Below are positions 25,593 through 32,850 of a stretch of 41,038 bases of DNA, piece by piece. A program made the position numbers and the translations under genes. The stretch comes from Gammaproteobacteria bacterium (lineage in GTDB: Bacteria > Pseudomonadota > Gammaproteobacteria > Thiohalomonadales > Thiohalomonadaceae): assembly GCA_003252455.1 (NCBI GenBank), contig QKED01000028.1, positions 1 through 41,038 on the forward strand, in the 5' to 3' direction. Numbering within the stretch: position 1 is the first letter of the stretch; every line of letters starts with the position of its first letter. Below the pieces are notes generated by a model, which was not told where the DNA came from, did no database searches, and worked only from the letters and a program-made list of their open reading frames with translations.

Positions 25593-26600
25593 ATGCAGCA
25601 CCACACGCACATCTCCCTGGCCCACGGCAACGGTGGACGTTTTATGCGCGAACTGATCGAGGGGATCTTCGCCGCCCACCTGGGCAACCCCCTGCTCACC
25701 ACCGACAGTGACGCCTCGCCCCTGCCCCAACTCCCCGAGGGGACACCGGTGATGACCACCGACGGCTTTACCGTCAAACCACTGGAGTTCCCGGGTGGCT
25801 GCATCGGCTCCCTGGCGGTCCACGGGACGGTCAACGACCTGGCGGTGAGTGGTGCCACCCCGCTCTACCTCACGCTCAATGCCTTTATCGAGGAGGGACT
25901 GGAGGTGGCAACCCTAGAGCGTCTGATTGCGGCCATGGCCAACGCGGCGCGCGAGTGTGGCGTGGTGGTGGTGGCGGGCGACACCAAGGTGGTGCCACGC
26001 GGCGAGGGCAGCGGCCTCTACCTGGCCACCAGCGGCATGGGGGTGATCCCCCCCGGGATCCTCCTCGGCCTCGACCAGATCCGCCCCGGTGACCAGCTAC
26101 TGGTGAGCGGTCCAGTGGGGGACCACGGGACGGCGGTGATGTTGGCGCGCGAGGCCTTCGGCCTCAGCGGTGACCTGCAATCCGACGCCGCCGGTGTGCA
26201 GCGCCTGTGCGCTGCCGTGCGGACCCTGCCGGGGCTACGCTGCATGCGCGACCCGACCCGTGGGGGTCTGGTGAGCGTCGCCCACGAGTTCGCCCGTGCC
26301 GCCGGTTGCGCCATCCGCCTGCGCGAGACCCAGGTACCGGTGCGCGACCCGGTGCGCGCGGTCTGCGAGATCCTCGGTTACGACCCCTGGTACCTCGCCT
26401 GCGAGGGTCGCGTGGTGGCCGTGGCCGACGCACAGACCGCACCAGCGGTGCTCGCCGCGTGGCGGGCACTGCCAGAGGGGGCCGAGGCGGCCATCATCGG
26501 TCAGGTTGTGGAGGGGCGAGGGGTGGTACTGGAGACCCCCCTCGGCGGCGAACGCCTGCTCGACGAGTTGGAGGACGACCCGCTACCACGCATCTGCTGA
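25593..26600 (+). CDS. hypE: Hydrogenase maturation protein HypE, 335 aa
   Basis: HypE belongs to the AIR-synthase/PurM-like ATPases and converts a carbamoylated C-terminal Cys to thiocyanate for the cyanide ligands of NiFe hydrogenase. This protein begins SLAHGNGGRFMRELIEG, contains TTDSDASPLP, the DGFTVKP segment and MRDPTRGGLVSVAHEF, and ends in the invariant PRIC tail (Cys335). Length is typical. The ribosome site is weak. No hydrogenase subunits or other hyp genes are in the window, so it is isolated here. Confidence 0.93.
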   Translation: MQHHTHISLAHGNGGRFMRELIEGIFAAHLGNPLLTTDSDASPLPQLPEGTPVMTTDGFTVKPLEFPGGCIGSLAVHGTVNDLAVSGATPLYLTLNAFIEEGLEVATLERLIAAMANAARECGVVVVAGDTKVVPRGEGSGLYLATSGMGVIPPGILLGLDQIRPGDQLLVSGPVGDHGTAVMLAREAFGLSGDLQSDAAGVQRLCAAVRTLPGLRCMRDPTRGGLVSVAHEFARAAGCAIRLRETQVPVRDPVRAVCEILGYDPWYLACEGRVVAVADAQTAPAVLAAWRALPEGAEAAIIGQVVEGRGVVLETPLGGERLLDELEDDPLPRIC

Positions 26601-26745
26601 GGCCGCCACCAGAAACCGCCTCCCCCCGCCTCCCCCAGAGAGACGCCCAATCGCCCATCGCGCGCCTACCGGATCGAGGGATGGGGTAGAATGCGCCCTA
26701 GCCCCTTCAACCCCTCGGCGAACTGCTGACAACTGGAGCCACCCC

Positions 26746-28314
26746 ATGGCCATTGAGATTATTGGATCCCTCTCCGACACGGGTTATAGCAGCGAGACCA
26801 TCGAACGGGTGCTGTTGGAGGGGGGACTGCGCCTGACCCAGCATGGGGATGCCTTCACCGGACGCCCGGGGACACGCATGGTGGTGCACGGTGAGCATGT
26901 CATCAAGCTGCGCACCGAGATCAATCCCCTCACCCTATCCGACGCCAAGCGCTTCGTCGCCGGGGCCCTGGCGCGTGAACGCGAGATCGGCATCCACCAT
27001 CCGTCCAAGACCTGGTTCCTGCTCCCCGAGGCCGGTACCGAGGTGCCGCGTATCGCCAATATCACCCCGCGTCTCGCCCCCCTGCACGAGAGCGGCAAGC
27101 TGATCCAGGAGTTGGGGGAAGGGCGCTACTTCCAGCACGTCTGCGCCCTGCTCGACCTCTACCTCAAGTCCGCCTCCGAGCATCAGGTAGGGCTCGACAT
27201 CAGCCTGTCGAACTTCGCCGTGGACACCACGGGCCATCTCTACTACGTGGACGACGATATCTACGGCTGGGACGAGTTCCACTCCCTGACCCACTTCCTC
27301 GGCATTCTGGTGCGCATCCTACCCTTCACCGAGGCGCGCATCGATCAGCTGGCCGCCTGCACCCGTCAGGCGGTACTCAATCACTTCCGCGACCCGCACT
27401 GGATCAGCGTCATAGCCGAGGACCTACGCTCACTCTTCGTCGCCGAGGAGCGTAAGCCCCTGCTCAAACAGATGGTCAAGGCGATCACCGAGGACCGCGC
27501 CCTCTCCCTGCACGTGGAGGATCAACCGGTCATCACCCGTGCCGTGGGCGATATCGCCCCTGAAGTGGAGTTCAACTTCAAGATCGCCCTGATGGCCGAC
27601 ATTCACGCCAATTCGGCGGCGCTCGAACGGGTTCTCGCCTATATGGACGACCACAAGATCGAGCGCGGTTACGTCCTTGGTGACGTGGTCGGCTACGGCC
27701 CCAACCCGGTCGAGTGCATCGAACTGCTGCGTGCCCGCCCACAACTGGTCACCATCAAGGGCAACCACGACCACGCCGTCGCCAGCGGGAGTTACGGGCT
27801 CGGCTTCTCCTCCACCGGTCGGCACGTGGTGGAGTGGACCGCACAGCAGCTTGATGCGAGCGCCCGGCAGTGGCTCTCCGACCTGCCACTCTACATCACC
27901 GGCACCGACTGGCTCGGCGTACACGGCTCACCCAACGACAAGACCTTCTTCAACGCCTACGTCTATGACATGACCTACGAGGACAACCTCGACACCCTGG
28001 AGGAGCGGCGCATCCGCTTCTGCTTCCACGGCCACTCCCACCTGCAGAAGGTCTACTACCGCACCAAGAGCGACGACGGCAGCAAGACCGATCGCCATCA
28101 GGACCTCACCCAGTACATCAGCGCCCTGGTCTGCCCAGGCTCGGTCGGTCAGCCGCGCAGTGGCATCGCAGGGACCGAGTTCGCCCTCCTCGACCTGGAG
28201 ACCTGGGGGCTGGAGTTCCTGCGCCTCGACTATGACATCCTGCGTACCGTGGAGCGCATGCGCGAACTCAACTTCCCCACCAACTTGGCCGATCGCCTGC
28301 TCCAGGGCACCTAA
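26746..28314 (+). CDS. Kinase-like domain fused to a calcineurin-like metallophosphoesterase, 522 aa
   Basis: Residues 1-275 show kinase-fold features: VIKLRTEI (candidate nucleotide Lys near residue 50), GLDISLSNFAV with the Asp151-x4-Asn156 pair seen in aminoglycoside-phosphotransferase-like kinases, and YYVDDDIYG (169-174). It could be active or degenerate. Residues 280-522 form a complete metallophosphoesterase: Asp285-x-His287 (MADIHAN), Asp313 (GDVVGYG), Asn340-His-Asp (GNHDHA), His393 and GHSH (429-432). Joining the two in one chain is unusual and suggests a bifunctional modifier or a kinase-regulated phosphatase. ATG 26746 has GGAG upstream and marks the true start. The gene converges with the Roadblock/GTPase operon. 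Confidence 0.82.
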   Translation: MAIEIIGSLSDTGYSSETIERVLLEGGLRLTQHGDAFTGRPGTRMVVHGEHVIKLRTEINPLTLSDAKRFVAGALAREREIGIHHPSKTWFLLPEAGTEVPRIANITPRLAPLHESGKLIQELGEGRYFQHVCALLDLYLKSASEHQVGLDISLSNFAVDTTGHLYYVDDDIYGWDEFHSLTHFLGILVRILPFTEARIDQLAACTRQAVLNHFRDPHWISVIAEDLRSLFVAEERKPLLKQMVKAITEDRALSLHVEDQPVITRAVGDIAPEVEFNFKIALMADIHANSAALERVLAYMDDHKIERGYVLGDVVGYGPNPVECIELLRARPQLVTIKGNHDHAVASGSYGLGFSSTGRHVVEWTAQQLDASARQWLSDLPLYITGTDWLGVHGSPNDKTFFNAYVYDMTYEDNLDTLEERRIRFCFHGHSHLQKVYYRTKSDDGSKTDRHQDLTQYISALVCPGSVGQPRSGIAGTEFALLDLETWGLEFLRLDYDILRTVERMRELNFPTNLADRLLQGT

Positions 28315-28336
28315 CGCTAGGACGGCCTACAGCGAT

Positions 28337-28377
28337 AAAAAGGCCCGGGGGTGTCACACACCCTCGGGCCTTTATTT
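28337..28377. terminator. Terminator after the kinase-phosphoesterase gene
   Basis: AAAGGCCCG(GG)GGTGT and ACACC(CT)CGGGCCTTT form a long stem followed by TTTATTT on the plus strand; the A-run upstream makes it workable in both directions. Confidence 0.9.
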
Positions 28378-28430
28378 CATCCGTCACCGACGCCTCACTC
28401 TCTTGGGATTCTCTAGCCAAGAGGCAGACG

Positions 28431-28469
28431 CACAAACGCCGCGAAGGGGCACCCTTCGCGGCGTTTGTG
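28431..28469. terminator. Perfect 18-bp inverted repeat ending the Roadblock operon
   Basis: CACAAACGCCGCGAAGGG and CCCTTCGCGGCGTTTGTG match over all 18 bases with a GCA loop. It sits 20 nt beyond the stop of the last Roadblock gene. The stem is followed only by GTTTGTG-like bases on the minus strand, so it is a strong hairpin with a weak T-tail. Confidence 0.75.
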
Positions 28470-28488
28470 ATAGAGGGCTCTAGCGCGC

Positions 28489-28899
28489 TTAGCCCGGTAC
28501 GATCTGGGCGATCTGCGGCAGGGCGCCACGCAGGGCGGCCCAACCCATACCCAGGTTGGCCTTCTTGCTGGTGATCAGCACGACCATGGAGTTGGGCTTG
28601 CCGGGCACCACGGACATGAAGTGGAAGGTCTTCTCGGTGCTCATCTGAATCTCCTGGATGGTACCGGTGACGGGCACGCCACGCTGCTGACCAAGCAGCT
28701 TCTCCACGCCGTTCACGCCTTTGCCACGGAACATGTCCACGGCGGCGGCGGCCACTGCGTCGAGGTAGCTCTGGGTAAAGTAGGGAACATTATGGGCAAC
28801 GCTCAGGAGCAGACCCGTGGAGAGGTCTACGATCGCCACGCCGAGGGCACCGTCCACATCGGCGAGGATCCCCTGGGTCAGTTCATTCATGTTGGCCAT
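28489..28899 (-). CDS. Roadblock/LC7-family protein (Roadblock 2), 136 aa
   Basis: The protein has the Roadblock/LC7 pattern: a helix, then GALGVAIVDLSTGLLLSVA, a central helix with YLDAVAAAAVDMFRG and a final sheet MVVLITSKKANLGMGWAAL. Such proteins act as GTPase-activating or scaffold partners of Ras-like GTPases (MglB, CvnB). The ribosome site AGGAG precedes ATG 28899. A gap of 177 nt with its own copy of a repeated upstream motif separates it from the first Roadblock gene, so it may have its own promoter. Its partner is probably the GTPase at 29536-30066. Confidence 0.88.
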   Translation of the reverse strand: MANMNELTQGILADVDGALGVAIVDLSTGLLLSVAHNVPYFTQSYLDAVAAAAVDMFRGKGVNGVEKLLGQQRGVPVTGTIQEIQMSTEKTFHFMSVVPGKPNSMVVLITSKKANLGMGWAALRGALPQIAQIVPG

Positions 28900-28989
28900 G
28901 GATTACTCCTATTGTGATTTTGTAGGTTGTTAGGCCCAACGCTCTCTTCGAAAGAGTTTGTGGACTGTACAGAAAGATATACTACTGAA

Positions 28990-29002
28990 CTCGAACCGGA
29001 AA
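28990..29002 (-). promoter_or_regulatory. Repeated motif TTTCCGGTTCGAG upstream of Roadblock 2
   Basis: The same core (TTCCGG[GT]TCGA on the minus strand) is found at 31132-31143 and 31199-31209 before the first gene of the operon, with a weaker form at 31222-31232. Its placement 91 nt upstream of Roadblock 2 suggests a shared regulator binding both transcription units. Confidence 0.4.
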
Positions 29003-29076
29003 GCGGCAGCCCCACTCTGGCACCAAAGTTCACGGTACCGGTGTTCACGGCTCCACAGACTATAGCACCAGTTTGC

Positions 29077-29532
29077 TTAGGCTGTATGGCCTACCGCATC
29101 GGCGGCCTGTCGGGCACGCAGTACGATCTGGTCGGCAACGCGTCGGGCGTGGGCCAGGGTTAGACCCAGATTGGGTTTGATCTTGGTGAAGATGGTCAAC
29201 ACCATGCTACCGGCATGCATCACGTAGATGTTGCCCTCCATACCCTCGATGAGTACGTTCATGGTCTTGCCCTTCTGCGCCTCGCGGGCAAGCGTGGAGC
29301 TGAGGGCGATGAGCGCGCTACTCATGGCGGCGAAGCGCTTGGCATCGAAGCCATGGGGCAGGACCTCGGCCCAAGGGTGACCATCGGCGGTGGTGATCAT
29401 GGCCGCCATGATGTCATCGGAGTCGTTCAGCAGCTCGCGCAGGATCTGCATGCACTCGGCACGCCGGTCCTCACGGCCCTCGTCGTGGGATGCACTGCCA
29501 ACCTTATTGATGATCTCTGAAACCAGATCCAT
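29077..29532 (-). CDS. Roadblock/LC7-family protein (Roadblock 1), 151 aa
   Basis: A charged N-terminal helix (about 25 residues) precedes the Roadblock fold: RAECMQILRELLNDSDDIMA, AAMITTADGHPWAEVLP, a helix FAAMSSALIALSSTLAREA and a hairpin NVLIEGMEGNIYVMHAG. The Arg/Lys-rich end includes LGLTLAHARRVADQIV. It lies 3 nt after the GTPase gene and should be translated with it, which supports a direct complex, as for MglA-MglB and CvnD-CvnB. It differs enough from Roadblock 2 to suggest a heterodimer or separate roles. Confidence 0.88.
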   Translation of the reverse strand: MDLVSEIINKVGSASHDEGREDRRAECMQILRELLNDSDDIMAAMITTADGHPWAEVLPHGFDAKRFAAMSSALIALSSTLAREAQKGKTMNVLIEGMEGNIYVMHAGSMVLTIFTKIKPNLGLTLAHARRVADQIVLRARQAADAVGHTA

Positions 29533-29535
29533 TAC

Positions 29536-30066
29536 TTACACCTCTGCCTGCAAAATCGCTAAGAGTGTCTGCACCAGGAGGCGCACCTGATCGCCATCTC
29601 GGGCATCCAACTCCATCATGGGGATGATCTGTCCACGTTCCATCAAGCGGTCCTGAAGGTTCTCGTAGGCCTGGGGGTTACCCAGGTCGGTACGGGTGAT
29701 GCCGATGACCGCACCGGTCTTCTCGACAAAACTGGCGAAGCGATCGAGATAAAACTCCATATCGGCAACCGGGTCGGGACGCACGGCATCTATCAGTAGG
29801 ATCAGCCCGAGGCCGCCCTCGCTGAGGATCTCCCACATGAAGTCGAAGCGGTCCTGACCCGGGGTGCCGTAGAGGTGGATATAACTGCCGTCTTCGAGGG
29901 TGAAGAAGCCGTAATCCATCGCCACCGTGGTGGTCTGTTTACGCTCCTTGGTCTCGTCGGTGGCGTCCACGTCGGTGGAGACGATGGGGATATCGCTTAG
30001 ACAGGAGATAGCCGTGGTCTTACCCGAGCCTACCGGACCTGCAAAGATGATCTTATCTGCATCCAT
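29536..30066 (-). CDS. Ras-like GTPase of the COG2229/CvnD type, 176 aa
   Basis: The P-loop is GPVGSGKTT (residues 10-18). The switch I region holds QTTTVAMDYG (about 44-53), nearly the CvnD signature TTTVAMDFG. Switch II is YGTPGQDRFDFMW (about 66-78), with Gly in place of the usual Asp of DxxG, as in conservon GTPases. The guanine-specificity motif is TRTD (124-127) rather than NKxD. These features place it with CvnD-type GTPases that pair with Roadblock proteins. It lies 15 nt after the 335-residue gene and 3 nt before Roadblock 1, and should switch between nucleotide states in signalling. Nucleotide specificity is not certain. Confidence 0.92.
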   Translation of the reverse strand: MDADKIIFAGPVGSGKTTAISCLSDIPIVSTDVDATDETKERKQTTTVAMDYGFFTLEDGSYIHLYGTPGQDRFDFMWEILSEGGLGLILLIDAVRPDPVADMEFYLDRFASFVEKTGAVIGITRTDLGNPQAYENLQDRLMERGQIIPMMELDARDGDQVRLLVQTLLAILQAEV

Positions 30067-30081
30067 TGGAAAATAGGTCCC

Positions 30082-31089
30082 TCAACCTCTTGAGAGTCGC
30101 TTGGCGATCATGGCGAAGAGCCCCTGGCGCTTGGAGGTGGGCTTCTCCTTCTCCTGCGCCACGGGCTTATCCTGAATCAGTGTGAACTCGACCAGGCCGA
30201 GGATCAGCAGGATATGAAAAAAGTCGATCACCAGCCCCAGCTCCACCCCGGAGGTCTCGTGGAGCTCCTGGAGGCTCATGCCGTTACGCGTGACCATGGC
30301 ACCCAGGCGCATGAACTCGGGGCGTGAGTGACGTGCCGGGAAGCGCGGCCAGCTGGTGAGTTTGAAACGGGAGTGCAGGGAGGTGCCACTGTAGTCCTTG
30401 CCCGGGGCGCGCAGATAGGCGGCGCTCCACACCAGTGCGGCGATCGGGCGGGGTTTGAGCAGAGCAACGGTGCTGGTGAAGGCCGTCGCATCGAGTTTGG
30501 CGATCTTCACCCCGCTCCCCCCCTCACTGCAGAGGGCCGCGAGAGCGGCATCGTCGAGATCGGTATAGATCAGGCGCTGACGGCCATCGATGCAGACACT
30601 GCGCCCGGCGTCACTGTACTGCAACAGTGCAGCATCATCCACGGCGACCACCATAGCCCCGAATAGGCTGTCGGGCACGGCGCGATCACCGTTGCTAACA
30701 GGGGCAGCGGTGCCATTGGCGGCAGGCGGTGGCTTATTCGCGGCGGGTGCTACCACAGGCGCGCGGGCGGCGGCCTCCAAGTGATTGGTATATTTGTCGA
30801 ACAGCTCCTGCAACATCTCCCGCATACCCTGCACGCGCAGGGGGCGCTCCAGACACATCAGGGCGCCAGGCACCCGGCCACGGGAGCCATCCACCTGCAC
30901 CAGAACCTGACTACCGAGCCTCTCGTAGGGGGTCCCGGCGTCCACCAGGACCACCTGGCCACTGGTATCCCCCTGCGCGAGGGTGTGCACCTTTATGCCA
31001 TAGGCCGCCATGAGATTAGCGGCGACCGTCAGCACGGTGCGCTCCTTCTCATCGACGCCTACAGTCGAAATGCTCACAACATCGGTCAT
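30082..31089 (-). CDS. Receiver-like/winged-helix-like regulator of the GTPase operon, 335 aa
   Basis: The first 105 residues have a beta-alpha pattern like a receiver domain without clear phospho-Asp (VVLVDAGTPYERLG, LMCLERPLRVQGMREMLQEL resembles the KP segment and last helix). A Pro/Ala linker (about 108-135) follows. The middle part contains QYSDAGRSVCIDGRQRLIYT. The C-terminal region (about 255-315) holds FMRLGAMVTRNGMSLQELHE and DFFHILLILGLVEFT, compatible with a winged helix, perhaps like the DUF742 wHTH of CvnC. It is the first gene of the operon, 15 nt before the GTPase. I do not recognise a named family; the domain reading is by eye. Confidence 0.7.
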   Translation of the reverse strand: MTDVVSISTVGVDEKERTVLTVAANLMAAYGIKVHTLAQGDTSGQVVLVDAGTPYERLGSQVLVQVDGSRGRVPGALMCLERPLRVQGMREMLQELFDKYTNHLEAAARAPVVAPAANKPPPAANGTAAPVSNGDRAVPDSLFGAMVVAVDDAALLQYSDAGRSVCIDGRQRLIYTDLDDAALAALCSEGGSGVKIAKLDATAFTSTVALLKPRPIAALVWSAAYLRAPGKDYSGTSLHSRFKLTSWPRFPARHSRPEFMRLGAMVTRNGMSLQELHETSGVELGLVIDFFHILLILGLVEFTLIQDKPVAQEKEKPTSKRQGLFAMIAKRLSRG

Positions 31090-31389
31090 TGTCTGACTCT
31101 GGTCTACCTATTGTTCTGAACCTGGACCCGGCTCGAACCGGAAGTCTTGGGCTTGAAGGGATCCATCGCCCTGTGCAATCCGCTGGCGTGCCGTGCTATC
31201 GACCCGGAAGCGACGCTATTTCTGACCGGAAAGGCCGATTAGCCCCGTTAAGATACTGCATTCAAGCTAAAAGCGCAGCACCTGTGGGTTCAATCACATC
31301 ATCGATCATTTTTCTATCAATTCAGTCAGTTATCAATCCGTTGATCTACTTAGCCAAAATTTGCCTGCGCCTGAGCCGACCTCAGACAC
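31090..31389 (-). promoter_or_regulatory. Upstream region of the Roadblock operon with repeated motif
   Basis: This 300-bp stretch has no gene. It holds three copies of a motif (minus strand TTCCGG[GT]TCGA) at 31132-31143, 31199-31209 and, weaker, 31222-31232. AT-rich DNA with TTGATA sequences at 31300-31350 could include the promoter, but no -35/-10 pair is convincing. Confidence 0.45.
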
Positions 31390-31424
31390 AAAAAAAGGCC
31401 GGGCGATCATGCATCGCCCGGCCT
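31390..31424 (-). terminator. Rho-independent terminator of adk
   Basis: On the minus strand AGGCCGGGCGAT and ATCGCCCGGCCT form a perfect 12-bp stem with a 5-nt loop, followed by T7. It begins 24 nt beyond the adk stop codon. Confidence 0.95.
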
Positions 31425-31447
31425 CTCTCATCACGACCGAGTGGGGA

Positions 31448-32089
31448 TCAGCTGGCAAGCTTGCCCTGGATGGCCTCGACCACGGCATCACTGGAGGTGG
31501 CGTTCACGTTGAGCAGCATCCCCTCCTTCCCGTAGAAGTCGACCAGCGGGGAGGTCTGTGCATTGAACACGTCCAGGCGCTTGGAGATGGCCTCCTCGGT
31601 CTCGTCGTCACGCTGGACCACGGCACCGCCGCAGGCGTCGCACTTGCCCTCGACCTTGGGCGGGTTGCTCTTGACGTTGTAGATGGCGCCACACTCGACG
31701 CAGGTGCGACGGGTGGTGAGGCGGTCGAGGATCACGTCGCGCGGCACGTCGAGGTTGACGGCGAAGTCGAGCTCGATGCCAAGCTTGGCCAGCAGACCCT
31801 TGAGGGCCTCGGCCTGGGGGATGGTGCGCGGGAAACCGTCGAGCAGGAAGCCGTTCTTGCAATCCGCTTCGAGCAGGCGCTCACCCATGATGCCCATGAT
31901 CAGGTCGTCTGAGACCAGCTCACCGGCCTTCATCGCGGCCTCGGCCTTCTTGCCGAGCTCGGTACCGGCCTTCACCGCTGCGCGCAGGATGTCGCCGGTG
32001 GAGATCTGCACAGAGCCGTCGATGGCGGTCAGACGTTTGGCCACAGTACCTTTGCCGGCGCCCGGGGCACCCAGAAGAATCAGTCTCAT
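31448..32089 (-). CDS. adk: Adenylate kinase, 213 aa
   Basis: Adenylate kinase interconverts ATP + AMP and 2 ADP. The P-loop is GAPGAGKGT at the N-terminus, followed by the AMP-binding segment STGDILRAAVKAGTELGKKA and GFLLDGFPRTIPQAEAL. The LID contains a Cys4 zinc site (CVEC...CDAC), common in many bacteria but absent from enteric enzymes. ATG 32089 has GAGGAG about 7 nt upstream; 25 further upstream codons lack family residues. It has its own terminator and is monocistronic. Confidence 0.97.
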   Translation of the reverse strand: MRLILLGAPGAGKGTVAKRLTAIDGSVQISTGDILRAAVKAGTELGKKAEAAMKAGELVSDDLIMGIMGERLLEADCKNGFLLDGFPRTIPQAEALKGLLAKLGIELDFAVNLDVPRDVILDRLTTRRTCVECGAIYNVKSNPPKVEGKCDACGGAVVQRDDETEEAISKRLDVFNAQTSPLVDFYGKEGMLLNVNATSSDAVVEAIQGKLAS

Positions 32090-32298
32090 GCAATAACTCC
32101 TCGATTTGTTGTCGTCGATGTCGGTAGTTGGATGTGAATTGCCGTGGGGCAAATCGACCTGCAACGTATGATTATCAATATTAAGTGATGCAGTGGCGCC
32201 GAATCATAGCATGTTGCCGAGACAATGCTAGGCCCCTCCGGGGGCCGTTCGAAAGAGCTCGGCCGAGGATGCTCTGCGCTCAGTGCATCCACAGAAAC

Positions 32299-32307
32299 TG
32301 TGGATAA
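32299..32307 (-). promoter_or_regulatory. DnaA box (TTATCCACA), left
   Basis: TGTGGATAA on the plus strand is the exact complement of the high-affinity DnaA box. It sits in ACTGTGGATAAA, a 12-mer repeated exactly around the second box. Confidence 0.55.
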
Positions 32308-32486
32308 AATTGTGCACAAGCACAGGGTAACGGGTCGAGAGGCGCTCGGGTCAAGGGTTGATACGGTTTTGTACAGAAAATCGCCAGCCGCCGCATATGC
32401 CTGCGTACGCCAGCAGGCGTCCCATCTCCTCTAATCGCTATTTCTCCTTGTTGCCCACCCAAAAAACCGCATATCACACTGATTTT

Positions 32487-32504
32487 ATTGATTAAAAAAT
32501 CAAT
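32487..32504. promoter_or_regulatory. AT-rich palindrome ATTGATT-AAAA-AATCAAT
   Basis: A perfect 7-bp dyad between the two DnaA boxes. It resembles an FNR site but the spacing between TTGAT and ATCAA is 6 rather than 4, so FNR is not supported. It may be an operator or an easily melted element. Confidence 0.4.
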
Positions 32505-32677
32505 GTAATGCTGGCCATTATTATTAATCAGGCAGGCATAACAGCAACGCCCAGTGCCGCCTTTAACACTAAAGCCCTAGGTGGTTCAAGGTGGTTGCCT
32601 ACTCCAGAGGCGATGACCCTGGGCCGAGCACACGGTGGGCCGTGCCAGCCCTACCCCTGCAACCGACCGCTCTTGAC

Positions 32678-32686
32678 TGTGGATAA
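32678..32686 (-). promoter_or_regulatory. DnaA box (TTATCCACA), right
   Basis: A second perfect box in the same orientation, 379 bp from the first, within the same ACTGTGGATAAA 12-mer and followed, as there, by a TGTGC a few bases later. Confidence 0.55.
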
Positions 32687-32850
32687 ATACTGTGCCTCGG
32701 CGCCTTACTCGGAGAGAAGAACGCCGCACCACAGGCGTGATCTCGACCCCATGGTCGGCATCGAGACGCCCGGCATTCACTTACAAATCCCTAGGTTTTC
32801 TGGCCTAATGGGCCTGCTATCGTCTCTATAAGTCACCAACGTAGCGTGCC

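Larger units (their letters stand above)
32090..32850. other. AT-rich intergenic region between divergent adk and the signalling operon
   Basis: This 761-bp gap has no convincing gene. Its composition falls well below the window average, mainly at 32440-32560. It holds two perfect DnaA boxes (32299-32307, 32678-32686), an AT-rich palindrome (32487-32504) and a TGATTATCA-type sequence near 32170 in the adk leader. Promoters for adk and for the gene at 32851 must lie here. It could be an origin-like or DnaA-responsive region. Confidence 0.5.

Noticed and set aside
31118-31170. tRNA-like T-arm (minus strand CCGGTTCGAGCCGG)
   Set aside because: A 5-bp T-stem with a 7-nt loop cannot be formed, and there is no anticodon or acceptor stem. 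The motif also recurs at 28990 as part of a repeated upstream element.
32161-32190. Fur-box-like TGATTATCA sequence before adk
   Set aside because: Only one hexamer of the three needed fits the NATWAT array, and adk is not an expected iron-regulated gene.
32487-32504. FNR/CRP-type site
   Set aside because: TTGAT and ATCAA are separated by 6 bases; FNR sites require 4.
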